From positions 4,179 to 68,178 of the forward strand of contig DAVZID010000011.1 in the NCBI GenBank assembly GCA_052273485.1: DNA of 64,000 nt, given 5' to 3'. Numbering within the stretch: the first letter of the stretch is position 1; each line of letters starts with the position of its first letter. The position numbers were made by a program, and so were the translations under genes. This document shows, piece after piece, positions 17,747 through 26,450 of this stretch. This DNA comes from Anthropogastromicrobium sp052273485. Its GTDB lineage: Bacteria; Bacillota; Clostridia; Lachnospirales; Lachnospiraceae. Below the pieces are notes generated by a model, which saw only the letters and a list, made by a program, of their open reading frames with translations, did not search any database and was not told the DNA's origin.

Positions 17747-18388
17747 TTATTTTGTTCCGAAAATACGATCGCCTGCATCACCAAGACCTGGGCAGATATA
17801 TGCATTCTCGTTTAACTCACGGTCAACATGTCCAACATACAGCTGAATATCTGGATGAGCCTTCATCAATCGATCAATGCCTTCCGGTGCTGCGATAATG
17901 CACATAAACTTAATCTTCTTTCCGCCGTGCTGCTTGATAAAGTTTACGGCCTCTACTGCAGATCCGCCAGTTGCTAACATTGGATCTAATACAACTATCG
18001 TTCTTAACTCGATTGGAGACGGCAGCTTGCAATAGTATTCATGAGGCTCATGTGTCACTTCATCACGATACAGACCGATATGACCGATCTTTGCACTTGG
18101 AACCAGTGCGGTCATACCACTTACCATTCCAAGACCTGCTCTCAAAACTGGAACAATCGCTAACTTCTTACCTGCAATCATCGGAGTCTTGCAAGTTTCA
18201 ATTGGCGTCTCAACCGCAACGTCCTCAAGCGGCAGATCACTCAGTGCCTCATAGCCCATCAGCATTGCGATCTCCTCAATCAATTTACGAAACTCATTTG
18301 TTCCTGTGTTCTTGTTTCTAAGCATGGAAATCTTGTGCTGTACCAATGGATGGCTGTTTACGTATACATTGCTGTACTCTTTATACAT
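17747..18388 (-). CDS. upp: Uracil phosphoribosyltransferase
   Basis: Salvages uracil to UMP using PRPP. The 213-residue protein has the N-terminal VYVNSHPLVQHKISMLRN, the VPVLRAGLGMVSGM stretch (about 80-93), the PRPP-binding loop VVLDPMLATGGSAVEAV (about 126-142) and the uracil-binding C-terminus AYICPGLGDAGDRIFGTK. Full length and canonical. It is a single-gene unit with its own promoter and terminator. No PyrR-type attenuator is visible in the short 5' region. Confidence 0.97.
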   Translation of the reverse strand: MYKEYSNVYVNSHPLVQHKISMLRNKNTGTNEFRKLIEEIAMLMGYEALSDLPLEDVAVETPIETCKTPMIAGKKLAIVPVLRAGLGMVSGMTALVPSAKIGHIGLYRDEVTHEPHEYYCKLPSPIELRTIVVLDPMLATGGSAVEAVNFIKQHGGKKIKFMCIIAAPEGIDRLMKAHPDIQLYVGHVDRELNENAYICPGLGDAGDRIFGTK

Positions 18389-18430
18389 ATTTTTCTTCCT
18401 TTCTGAGTTTTATCTCGTGCTTCTTTGCTT

Positions 18431-18459
18431 ATCATATCATTTTTTTACATTTGCTTCAA
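18431..18459 (-). promoter_or_regulatory. Promoter of upp
   Basis: Minus strand: -35 TTGAAG (18459-18454), 17-bp spacer, -10 TATGAT (18436-18431), about 43 bp before the ATG, which has AGAAAGGAAG upstream. Confidence 0.8.
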
Positions 18460-18477
18460 CTATTTTCAAAAAAATGC

Positions 18478-18506
18478 TTGATTTTTTTTTGAATCTATGC
18501 TATTAT
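18478..18506 (+). promoter_or_regulatory. Promoter of tRNA-Leu
   Basis: Plus strand: -35 TTGATT (18478-18483), 17-bp T-rich spacer, -10 TATTAT (18501-18506), 14 bp before the mature tRNA 5' end. Confidence 0.8.
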
Positions 18507-18519
18507 TTATATGTTGCAA

Positions 18520-18600
18520 GCCGGTGTGGCGGAATGGCAGACGCACGTGACTCAAAATCACGCGGAGCGATCCGTGCCGGTTCGAGTCCGGCCACCGGCA
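18520..18600 (+). tRNA. tRNA-Leu (anticodon CAA)
   Basis: The acceptor arms GCCGGTG and CACCGGC pair fully, with discriminator A at 18600. The anticodon stem is CGTGA/TCACG around the loop CTCAAAA, giving anticodon CAA for the leucine codon UUG. A long variable arm (CGGAGCGATCCG) marks it as a class II tRNA and supports Leu. The T arm GGTTCGAGTCC is standard. The 3' CCA is not encoded. Confidence 0.97.
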
Positions 18601-18603
18601 TCG

Positions 18604-18653
18604 AAAAGAGTGTTCATAAGTAAAGTAATTTTGCTTATGAACACTCTTTTTTT
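18604..18653 (+). terminator. Terminator of tRNA-Leu
   Basis: Arms AGAGTGTTCATAAG and CTTATGAACACTCT pair over 14 bp, followed by TTTTTTT. It lies between the tRNA and mcrB. Confidence 0.95.
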
Positions 18654-18686
18654 ACAGACGTGATGAACGTGAAAGGAGATCGCACT

Positions 18687-19793
18687 ATGCCCAATAAAAA
18701 GGAACGAATCGTTCAGGGTGATGAAACGATAGGCATCGAAAAAAATTGGGATAATTTTGAAGACTGGTTTACTTTTAAAGAAAATCCCTCCACCTACACA
18801 GAACTTCCAAAAAATATGATTCTCTATGGTCCTCCCGGAACTGGAAAGACATATCATACCATCCTCTATGCGGTTGCAATTATCGAAGAAAAATCTTTGT
18901 CTGAAGTTGCGAATGAACCATATGAAGCGATTGCAAAACGCTATCATCATTATCAGACAAATGGGTTGATCGAATTTACTACATTTCACCAGTCCTATAG
19001 CTATGAAGAATTTATTGAGGGGATTCGTCCTGTAATGAATCACAATGCAGATGATGATGTCACCGATATTCAATATGAAATTTCCCCTGGCCTTTTTAAA
19101 AATTTTTGCGACCGCGCTAAGCAATCACTTCCAACCAACTACATTTTTATTATTGATGAGATCAACCGTGGCAATATTGCAAAGATTTTTGGTGAGCTGA
19201 TCACGTTAATCGAACCGTCAAAGCGAATCGGCCAAATCGAAGGCGCCTATGCGCGACTGCCTTATTCCAAAAGTCCATTTGGTGTTCCCGACAATGTGTA
19301 TCTGATCGGAACTATGAATACCGCAGACCACTCGATTGCAACGATTGACACTGCTCTTCGCCGTCGTTTCCAATTTAAGGAAATACAGCCCGATCCGACT
19401 ATTCTTGATGGTATTTATGTTGAGGAACTTTCCATTAAGGAACTTCTCTCGCACCTGAATCAAAAAATCAGCGTGCTGTACGATCGCGAGCACACGATTG
19501 GTCATGCCTATTTCATGCCATTAAAAAATACTCCAACAATCGAAACGCTCGCTTCGATCTTTAAAAGCACGATTCTTCCTCTCTTGCAGGAATATTTTTA
19601 TGAAGATTATGAGAAGATTCGTCTTGTACTTGGTGACAATAAAAAGATGAATCAAAGTGAACAATTTATCTTCAAAAAGACGATTGACTACGACGAACTT
19701 TTCGGCAATACCGATTTTGAGTTGGATGATTCCTTCCAATATGAAATAAATGCAACCGCTTTTTCAAACATTGAAGCCTATCGTTCCATTTAA
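18687..19793 (+). CDS. mcrB: McrB-type AAA+ GTPase, short form
   Basis: Motor subunit of an McrBC modification-dependent restriction system. The 368-residue protein has Walker A GPPGTGKTYH (about residue 50), Walker B FIIDEINRGNIAKIFGEL (about 157-174) and the McrB-specific NTAD motif in GTMNTADHSIATIDTALRRRF (about 208-228) linked to GTP use. Only about 45 residues precede the ATPase core, so the N-terminal methyl-cytosine-recognition domain of E. coli McrB (465 residues) is missing. The ATG at 18687 has GAAAGGAGATCGCACT upstream. mcrC follows after 54 bp. No promoter fits between the tRNA terminator and the gene. Confidence 0.92.
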   Translation: MPNKKERIVQGDETIGIEKNWDNFEDWFTFKENPSTYTELPKNMILYGPPGTGKTYHTILYAVAIIEEKSLSEVANEPYEAIAKRYHHYQTNGLIEFTTFHQSYSYEEFIEGIRPVMNHNADDDVTDIQYEISPGLFKNFCDRAKQSLPTNYIFIIDEINRGNIAKIFGELITLIEPSKRIGQIEGAYARLPYSKSPFGVPDNVYLIGTMNTADHSIATIDTALRRRFQFKEIQPDPTILDGIYVEELSIKELLSHLNQKISVLYDREHTIGHAYFMPLKNTPTIETLASIFKSTILPLLQEYFYEDYEKIRLVLGDNKKMNQSEQFIFKKTIDYDELFGNTDFELDDSFQYEINATAFSNIEAYRSI

Positions 19794-19847
19794 AGATAAT
19801 AAGAGATTCGCTCTAACTATGTTTGAGGGAAACCGAAAGGAACTTAT

Positions 19848-21200
19848 ATGCAAAAAACAATTTATCAGATAACCGAATATGGCTCATTTATCGCAGAACG
19901 GCAAGTGGACGGTTATACCACGCTGCCATCTGCCACTTTTGAGCAGTTGGAAAACTTTATTCTTTCTAACAAAAATTCGATTCATACAGTCAATAGCAGT
20001 CCTATTTATATGTTCCATAAAAATTTCAATAACGACGCCAATACGACTACCGATCCCTTAGAGTTAATGGGAATTTCATTTAAAAAGGGACTTGGTAAAA
20101 TCATCACCGCCAAAAACTATATTGGTGTTCTGGCATTTGATGATGGTACTACAATTGAGATTTTACCCAAAATTATTTCTACCGTACCTGAAAGCAACCA
20201 AAAAGTGAAAAAACTTGTGGCAAACATGATCAAGGCACTCACGAATGTCTCGCATAAAAGTTTACAGATTACAAGTGTTGATCTTGAAAAGATGCCAATT
20301 TTGGATATTTTCATCCGAATGTTTCTTGAGGAAGTATTTCGCTTGGTGAAGCATGGACTGCGCAGTGACTACGAAACCATAGCGGAGAATCGGTCATTTT
20401 TTAAGGGAAAGATCTTGTTTTCCGAGCAGATCAAGCAGAATTTTTCTCATAAAGAACGTGTTTTCACCGAATTTGATGAATTTACATCCAATTGCCCCGA
20501 AAATAGATTAGTCAAATCGACGCTTATGCTGCTATATAAACAAACACGCTCCTCACGAAACAAAACCGATATCAAAACATTGCTTGCTGTTTTTCATCAT
20601 GTTCCGTTTTCTGTAGACTACACGGACGATTTTTCAAAAGTGAGAAAGGACTATGGCACACTTCTTCTCTGGTGCCACATCTTTTTAACTGGAAAAAGCT
20701 TTACCTCATTTTCTGGCTCTGGTGTTGCATTTGCGCTTCTGTTTCCTATGGAAACACTCTTTGAACGCTATGTTGCCGTACAATTAAAAAAAGTCCTCCA
20801 AGCAGAGGACTTTGGGATCTCCATACAAGATACGACACATTATTTGTTTACACAACCAAATAAGAGATTTTTATTACGGCCAGATATTGTAATCACAAGA
20901 AAACGCGACAACGCACGCTTTCTCTGTGATACAAAATGGAAGCTGCTCTCAAATCGCACTGCAAACTTTGGCATCTCACAGGCGGATATGTATCAGATGT
21001 ATGCATATCAGAAAAAATACAATGCAAGAAACATTACATTGCTCTATCCGATGACGGATCAGACAGCCTCTGCCAACGACATCCAATTTGATTCGGACGA
21101 CGGTGTGATTGTGCGGGTGCGGTTTGTAGATTTGTTTGATATCAAAAACAGCTTATTGGAACTACTAGCCGACAACACAATCATTGAACTGCCTTCGTAA
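19848..21200 (+). CDS. mcrC: McrC-type nuclease subunit
   Basis: Nuclease partner of McrB, 450 residues. The N-terminal half is the McrC-specific beta domain (residues about 1-140, with GVLAFDDGTTIEILPKI near 90-106), a helical middle follows, and the C-terminal PD-(D/E)xK nuclease core is visible as RPDIVI ... FLCDTKWKLL (about 345-366), with D, D and K in place. AAAGGAACTTAT precedes the ATG. McrC binds McrB hexamers and needs their GTP hydrolysis to cut. Since the McrB here lacks its DNA-reading domain, target recognition may lie in the McrC N-terminus or elsewhere. Confidence 0.92.
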   Translation: MQKTIYQITEYGSFIAERQVDGYTTLPSATFEQLENFILSNKNSIHTVNSSPIYMFHKNFNNDANTTTDPLELMGISFKKGLGKIITAKNYIGVLAFDDGTTIEILPKIISTVPESNQKVKKLVANMIKALTNVSHKSLQITSVDLEKMPILDIFIRMFLEEVFRLVKHGLRSDYETIAENRSFFKGKILFSEQIKQNFSHKERVFTEFDEFTSNCPENRLVKSTLMLLYKQTRSSRNKTDIKTLLAVFHHVPFSVDYTDDFSKVRKDYGTLLLWCHIFLTGKSFTSFSGSGVAFALLFPMETLFERYVAVQLKKVLQAEDFGISIQDTTHYLFTQPNKRFLLRPDIVITRKRDNARFLCDTKWKLLSNRTANFGISQADMYQMYAYQKKYNARNITLLYPMTDQTASANDIQFDSDDGVIVRVRFVDLFDIKNSLLELLADNTIIELPS

Positions 21201-21232
21201 AACGCCCTTGTTTTAATCTTCTGCGCTATGCA

Positions 21233-21961
21233 TTATAAGGTGCGCAAAAAATCCTCGATAAACCAGCTCTCATACAGATGAGCCTTGATATTTGGATGGG
21301 AATTTCTTCCGCCAACCTTAAATGCCTGCATGCGAAGCTCCTTTGCACGAGCACAATGCACCGGATTCGTGGAGCGATGCATCATTGGGGTACGCTCATC
21401 TCCATTTAAATCGATATAGGGAATGCCCCACTTCTTTGCGACCTCGATGGTTGCCAGACGATAGTCATCTGTCTCACAGCCATTTGACACTAAAATACCG
21501 ATATGGGCATATGGATGATGTTCAATCAGGTATTCGAGTACTACATTCCATGCACCGTAAAAGGTCGTGTTATCGGTGTCTTCGATCGTACCTAAATGGA
21601 TAATTCCGGTCTGATCTTCTCCGTCGCTGCCTGTCGAATGCGGTCTGTGATGAGAATCATTAATTCCATAGTACAGTGTGATGTAGTCGACGTCCTCATC
21701 AATTGTCTTATAAATTTCATTTGAAAAAGAATTGGAAAACGTGCCCGGAACAGGTGGCATCGCCATCGTCTGTCCGCCGACTGCTAAGTGCTGCACGGTC
21801 ATATGATTGCGCTCTGCAATTAAATAGCCATAGGTCTTATATTTTCCAGCAAATGGACCCTCTTCAAAGGTCTCACTGTATCCGCCAGAAAAATCTCCGT
21901 TTGTAAAGCTGTCTCCACAAACTGCCCACTTTTTTCCATAAAGAATATTTGTGTTGTCCAT
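21233..21961 (-). CDS. SGNH/GDSL-fold hydrolase
   Basis: A 242-residue cytoplasmic-looking hydrolase of the SGNH family. The block I serine lies in CGDSFTNGD (about residue 17), the block II Gly in VGGQTMA, block III Asn in YYGINDSH (about 100), and the C-terminal His in NSHPNIKAH (about 223). No signal peptide. Family members are esterases, lipases or acetyl-xylan esterases; the substrate cannot be told. It follows hisA by 24 bp, and with hisA and the Nudix gene appears to form one transcript from the promoter at 23334-23362. Confidence 0.82.
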   Translation of the reverse strand: MDNTNILYGKKWAVCGDSFTNGDFSGGYSETFEEGPFAGKYKTYGYLIAERNHMTVQHLAVGGQTMAMPPVPGTFSNSFSNEIYKTIDEDVDYITLYYGINDSHHRPHSTGSDGEDQTGIIHLGTIEDTDNTTFYGAWNVVLEYLIEHHPYAHIGILVSNGCETDDYRLATIEVAKKWGIPYIDLNGDERTPMMHRSTNPVHCARAKELRMQAFKVGGRNSHPNIKAHLYESWFIEDFLRTL

Positions 21962-21985
21962 TTTCTCTCCCTCTTCGTTTTCTTT

Positions 21986-22759
21986 TTAAAGCTGCAGTGT
22001 CGCAAGGCGCGCATATGACATTGTTCCACCGAACAGATCAAGTGCACTGCCAATCGTCATGTCAATCTTTCCCTTGCCAAGTTTTTTCAGCAGTTCAACA
22101 TCCTCCCAGTTGTGAACACCTCCCGCATAGGTAATCGGAACACCCTCAAAACCGGATAACAATGTAACGAGGCCTGTCTCAATGCCATTATTCTTACCCT
22201 CGACATCAACTGCATGTACCAAAAATTCATCGCAGTAATCCGAAAGCTCCTCCAAAAGCGGCAGTGTAACCATCTCTTTGGTGAACTTCTGCCAACGATC
22301 TGTCATAATACAGTAGCCATCCTCTTTTCGACGACAGCTTACATCAAGTACAAGATGTTTTTTTCCTACTAATTGTATCATCTCTTTTAGACGGTCATAC
22401 TGGATGATGCCATCACGAAAAACATACGATGTGACAATCACATGGGACGCACCTGCACGCAAAAAATCAAGCGCGTTCTCTGGTGTGATACCGCCGCCTA
22501 CCTGAAGACCGCCCTCGTATGCGTGAAGCGCTTCGAGTGCCTGCTTCTTCGTCTCCTCATAATAGGGGGAGGACTGTGGATTCAACAGAATCACATGTCC
22601 TCCCTTTAATCCATCCTGCTTATACCGGTTTGCAAACCATGCTGCATCACGGTTTGCTACATAATTCTCTGCAGCCTGATCATTCTCATCGTGCAGAGAG
22701 CTTCCAACAATCTGTTTTACGATACCATTATGGATATCAATACAGGGCCGAAATCTCAT
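21986..22759 (-). CDS. hisA: Eukaryote-type HisA isomerase
   Basis: Catalyses the Amadori isomerisation of ProFAR to PRFAR in histidine synthesis. The 257-residue TIM barrel begins RFRPCIDIHNGIVKQIVG; the catalytic Asp is in CIDIHNG, and phosphate-binding loops GGGITPENAL (about 86) and TYAGGVHNW (about 205) are present. The sequence resembles the fungal His6 and plant form (KQIVG after the first strand, insertions such as LVHAVDVEGKNNGIE) more than the common bacterial HisA. No other his gene is near. It lies between a Nudix and an SGNH hydrolase gene. Confidence 0.88.
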   Translation of the reverse strand: MRFRPCIDIHNGIVKQIVGSSLHDENDQAAENYVANRDAAWFANRYKQDGLKGGHVILLNPQSSPYYEETKKQALEALHAYEGGLQVGGGITPENALDFLRAGASHVIVTSYVFRDGIIQYDRLKEMIQLVGKKHLVLDVSCRRKEDGYCIMTDRWQKFTKEMVTLPLLEELSDYCDEFLVHAVDVEGKNNGIETGLVTLLSGFEGVPITYAGGVHNWEDVELLKKLGKGKIDMTIGSALDLFGGTMSYARLATLQL

Positions 22760-22803
22760 ATTTTCACCTCATCCGATCTGGTCTAAGACCGATTGAAATA
22801 CCG

Positions 22804-23265
22804 TCATCCGATCCGGTTTGCTCTGTGGATTCCCCACAAATTTTCCCGTTTCAGATTCAGGTATTCATTGTACGCCTTTTCGAGTATCTGCTTCTCATTT
22901 GAAAACTTTAGCAGATGGTACGCCTCATGATACTTGTAATATCCGGAATCGACAAAATACTCTTCCTTCTGCGGCTTGCTGTAGTAACTGTCTGCCATCA
23001 TCAGATACCAGTGTACTTCCTTTTCTACAATATCCTGCGGTACATGGAATGTATACTCACTTACACCGATATACTTGACAATGGATGCTTCGACACCTGT
23101 TTCTTCCCGAACTTCGCGAAGCGCTGTCTGCCAGTGCTCCTCTCCGGGTTCCACGGTTCCCTTTGGTAATACCCAGCCTTCATATTTGCTCTTGTAGTTC
23201 TTATATAAGACTAAAATTTTACCACGAAATATCACCACACCGCCACAGCTCGTTGCTTCTATCAT
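22804..23265 (-). CDS. Nudix hydrolase
   Basis: A 153-residue protein with a complete Nudix box, GTVEPGEEHWQTALREVREETGV at about residues 36-58 (GX5EX7REUXEEXGU satisfied). Preceding strands SCGGVVIFRGKILVLYKN and WVLPKGT fit the fold. Such enzymes hydrolyse nucleoside diphosphates linked to another group; the specific substrate is unknown. First gene of a probable unit with hisA and the SGNH hydrolase; AGGAGGAATTGCA precedes the ATG. Confidence 0.9.
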   Translation of the reverse strand: MIEATSCGGVVIFRGKILVLYKNYKSKYEGWVLPKGTVEPGEEHWQTALREVREETGVEASIVKYIGVSEYTFHVPQDIVEKEVHWYLMMADSYYSKPQKEEYFVDSGYYKYHEAYHLLKFSNEKQILEKAYNEYLNLKRENLWGIHRANRIG

Positions 23266-23333
23266 TGCAATTCCTCCTGACTATGGTGTGTATCTGCCAA
23301 GGCCACTCACACGCCCCAGCATCATATAATACA

Positions 23334-23362
23334 AGTATACTTGAAAATGCGTTCAGTTTCAA
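23334..23362 (-). promoter_or_regulatory. Promoter of Nudix-hisA-SGNH unit
   Basis: Minus strand: -35 TTGAAA (23362-23357), 17-bp spacer, -10 TATACT (23339-23334), directly after the PBP stop codon. Confidence 0.75.
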
Positions 23363-23370
23363 GGCTTTTT

Positions 23371-25080
23371 TTATCGGCTAAAATAGTAATCGAAAATCTG
23401 TCCCGCAACTGGTGCTGCTACAGCACCGCCGGCACCGCCCTTTTCGATCATAACACAGACGGCGATTTCATTTACATCATTTGTGCCGTATCCACAAAAC
23501 CACGCATGATAATTCTTTGTAGAATCATACTGCGCAGAACCAGTCTTTCCGGATACGCGTGCATACTGGCTTCCGCCTGCTGCTGCCGTTCCGTTTGTGA
23601 TCACATAGGTCAAGAACTCGTCAAGAAGCTCGGCCTCGTCCTTTGTGCACACGGTACGAAGCGCCTTCGGCTTTGTCTGCGTAACAAGATTGCCATCGGC
23701 ATCAAGGTAGGAATCAACCAAATATGGCGTCATCATCACGCCATCATTGGCAACTGCCGCATACATCATCAGATTGAGTAACGGAGTAACATTCGTGCTT
23801 CCCTGTCCAATTGCAAGTTGCATTCGCTGCCATACGCTGTCATCTGAAGCAATGTCAAAGGAGCTTGTCTTATATGGAAAATCGACCTGGCTGCGGTCAT
23901 TTTGGTTATAACCAAAATCCTCTGCCAGTTTCTGCCACTTCTTGGAATTAAGTGTCTGTGCAATCGTATCAAATGCACCATTACAGGACATTCCCAAAAT
24001 TCCATAGATATCTAACTCCCCGTGTGCAACGCCATCGTGACAATTTACCACATAGTCGCCGTTTGTGTACGTTCCGGTACAAGTATAATGGAAATCCTGC
24101 CAGGTATCTGGATTCTCGCGGATATACTCAAGCAGCGTAATAATTTTAAAGGTAGAACCCGGTGGGTACGTTCCCTGCGTCGCATGATTCATCAGATTCT
24201 GCGTCGTGTTCTCATCGGATGTCAGCCAGCTCCACTGCTCCTCGACCGTGTTTGGATCAAAGTTTGGTGAGGAAACCATCGCCAAAATCTTTCCGGTGGA
24301 CGGTTCCACTACCGTAATTGAACCCGTCCTTCCATCCAACTGGCGATAACAAAAATCCTGCAGACCTGAATCAAGTGTGGTCACAAGCGTATCGCCCTGT
24401 GTCTTGACACCCAAAAATTCATTTTTCAGCCTCGTCCAGAAATCAATATGGCTCGTCAACAGATTTAATTTCTGCGTATCCTCGAGACCATAACCGCCAA
24501 GCACGGAATATCCGACCGTGTGCGCATACCAATTGGTATAGGGATATGCGCGCTCCTCAGTTCCATCCTCGCGTGTCTGCGTTGTAGCCACCACTACACC
24601 ATCACTCGTCACAATATCACCCTTTCGGATTAACTGTGCCATGTTTTGCTGTCTGGTGTTATACTTGCTTGAAAGGACTGCATCCTTTCCTTTTACTTCA
24701 AAATAAATAAAATACAAAAGCATTGCACCTAAAAGCGATACAAGAATCGCACCTGCCACCTTGATTTCATGCTGGCGGCTTGTCGGCTTTTTTTCTTTTT
24801 TTGCCCGTGTTTTTCTTGTTTTCCCTGACTTTTCTTCGGGCTGATTCTTGGCTTGTGACTCTGCCATTTTTTTTGTTGGCTCTTCTGGCTGTTTCTCTGT
24901 CTGTTTCTCAGATGACTTTTCTACCTTCTCTCGCGATTTTGTATCATTCTTTGACTGTTTTGTTTCTTTCTTCTCCTTATTTTCCTTGCGATCCTTTTTC
25001 ACTGTTTCCTTTTTATCCGCTGCTTCTCTATCATTAAAAATGGACTTTTTCTCTGATTCTCTCAAGTCTTTCCACCTCAT
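23371..25080 (-). CDS. Class B penicillin-binding protein (transpeptidase)
   Basis: Peptidoglycan transpeptidase anchored in the membrane. From the ATG at 25080 it has a Lys/Glu-rich cytoplasmic tail of about 110 residues, a single membrane span (VAGAILVSLLGAMLLYFIYFEV), a short linker domain, and the transpeptidase domain with SxxK in PGSTFKI, SxN in MSCNGAF and KTG in VSGKTGSAQ. The start is uncertain: a TTG at 25065 has AGGTGG six bases upstream and may be the true start. Either way the gene overlaps the end of the SEDS gene, so the pair is translationally coupled and probably forms a glycosyltransferase-transpeptidase complex. Confidence 0.9.
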   Translation of the reverse strand: MRWKDLRESEKKSIFNDREAADKKETVKKDRKENKEKKETKQSKNDTKSREKVEKSSEKQTEKQPEEPTKKMAESQAKNQPEEKSGKTRKTRAKKEKKPTSRQHEIKVAGAILVSLLGAMLLYFIYFEVKGKDAVLSSKYNTRQQNMAQLIRKGDIVTSDGVVVATTQTREDGTEERAYPYTNWYAHTVGYSVLGGYGLEDTQKLNLLTSHIDFWTRLKNEFLGVKTQGDTLVTTLDSGLQDFCYRQLDGRTGSITVVEPSTGKILAMVSSPNFDPNTVEEQWSWLTSDENTTQNLMNHATQGTYPPGSTFKIITLLEYIRENPDTWQDFHYTCTGTYTNGDYVVNCHDGVAHGELDIYGILGMSCNGAFDTIAQTLNSKKWQKLAEDFGYNQNDRSQVDFPYKTSSFDIASDDSVWQRMQLAIGQGSTNVTPLLNLMMYAAVANDGVMMTPYLVDSYLDADGNLVTQTKPKALRTVCTKDEAELLDEFLTYVITNGTAAAGGSQYARVSGKTGSAQYDSTKNYHAWFCGYGTNDVNEIAVCVMIEKGGAGGAVAAPVAGQIFDYYFSR

Positions 25081-26374
25081 TCTGACGTTTGATATACAAT
25101 TCCTGCATGATTCCAAAGATAATAAATGTGCTTAGCACGGAACTTCCTCCATAGCTGACAAGCGGAAGCGTGACTCCTGTAAGCGGAATGAATTTGATAC
25201 CGCCTCCGATCGTCAAAAAGACCTGCGTACCATAGATGGCCGCGAGTCCGATTCCAATCAGCTTATAGAATGGAAGATACAGCTCTGCTGCAACTGCAAT
25301 AAACATTAACAGGCACGCAATACAAATTAAGATCAGACAGATACCGATAATACCACCAAGCTCCTCGCAGACCGCAGTAAAGATACAGTCCATGATAACC
25401 TCTGGTGTCTTGGACGGCTGTCCCTTGTAAAGACCTTGTCCGAACCATCCTCCAGTTCCAATACCGAAAAGTGAGTTTCCGATCTGATTTCCCTTTCCAT
25501 AAAAATCTGCAAACGGATGAAGCCATGTCTGTACACGCACACGCACATGGGCAAATAGAAAATAAGCTGCAATACTCGCCAGTATACCTGCGATCAATCC
25601 AAGGAACAAGTATGCTTTTTGCTTTGTTGCTACGTATAACATCATCAGATACGATACAAAGAAAATAAGTGCAGCACCAAGGTCTCTTGATGCAACCAAG
25701 ATCACACCGTGTAATGCCGCGATGACTGCCGACAGCAGTACACGCTTCAGATCGGTGCGTTCACGTAACAGCACAGCAATCAGCAATACAAAGCTGATCT
25801 TTACAAACTCAGACGGCTGAAAGCTGAAAAAGCCAAGGTTGATGTAAAGGTTCGCACCTCTTGTAAGCTTTCCGACTACCAAAACAGCACCCAGCATCAA
25901 AACACCAACGATACCCATGACCATTGCCCAGTTACGCGCCGCCTTTAGCTTTGCAAACATTTTTGGAATAATCAGTGTCAGCACGGAAGAGCCGACTACA
26001 ATGATATACTGCTTGACGGACTGCTTCGGGTTGAGTCGTGTGAGCAAAATAAAGCCGATCGTCAAAAACATCATCATATGACTTAATAGTGCCAGATTTG
26101 CCTTCCTATATAAGCATCGGTACACAAGAAGATAAACGACAAAAAACAGCAGAATCGCCGCATAATATCCCACCATTAAAATACGCCGCTCATTGATTGT
26201 AATCACTGCAAAGCCAAGCGTCAAAAAGGAAAAGGTTAAAAGGTTCATTCCCCAATAACACCCTCTCATATTTTCAACACTCTTATATTTGAGTGACCAG
26301 AATGCCAGCACGGTATATAAGATCATTACAATGATCATTGAATATTTACATACACTCGTTAATAATGTTGCCAT
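25034..26374 (-). CDS. FtsW/RodA/SpoVE-family (SEDS) protein
   Basis: Polytopic membrane protein of 446 residues with about ten hydrophobic spans. Hallmarks of SEDS peptidoglycan polymerases are FQPSEFVKISFVLLIA (about 182-197) and PLTGVTLPLVSYGGSSVLSTF (about 396-416). It pairs with the overlapping class B PBP gene downstream. Which of the roles (division, elongation or sporulation) it serves cannot be decided from sequence alone; the first 80 residues hold two or three extra spans compared with a minimal RodA. Confidence 0.93.
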   Translation of the reverse strand: MATLLTSVCKYSMIIVMILYTVLAFWSLKYKSVENMRGCYWGMNLLTFSFLTLGFAVITINERRILMVGYYAAILLFFVVYLLVYRCLYRKANLALLSHMMMFLTIGFILLTRLNPKQSVKQYIIVVGSSVLTLIIPKMFAKLKAARNWAMVMGIVGVLMLGAVLVVGKLTRGANLYINLGFFSFQPSEFVKISFVLLIAVLLRERTDLKRVLLSAVIAALHGVILVASRDLGAALIFFVSYLMMLYVATKQKAYLFLGLIAGILASIAAYFLFAHVRVRVQTWLHPFADFYGKGNQIGNSLFGIGTGGWFGQGLYKGQPSKTPEVIMDCIFTAVCEELGGIIGICLILICIACLLMFIAVAAELYLPFYKLIGIGLAAIYGTQVFLTIGGGIKFIPLTGVTLPLVSYGGSSVLSTFIIFGIMQELYIKRQNEVERLERIREKVHF

Positions 26375-26450
26375 CTGTTCTTCCCTTTCGTTCTAATCTG
26401 TGTCAAATAAGTTTTCACAGTCTGTATTGTTATGACAAAGGTAGCTACAT

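Noticed and set aside
18558..19124. 188-residue minus-strand ORF over tRNA-Leu and mcrB
   Set aside because: It is antisense to the tRNA 3' end and the conserved Walker A region of mcrB.
18520..21232. Integrated island with tRNA-Leu as attachment site
   Set aside because: No repeat of the tRNA 3' end was found near 21200 and there is no integrase; only the neighbourhood suggests it.
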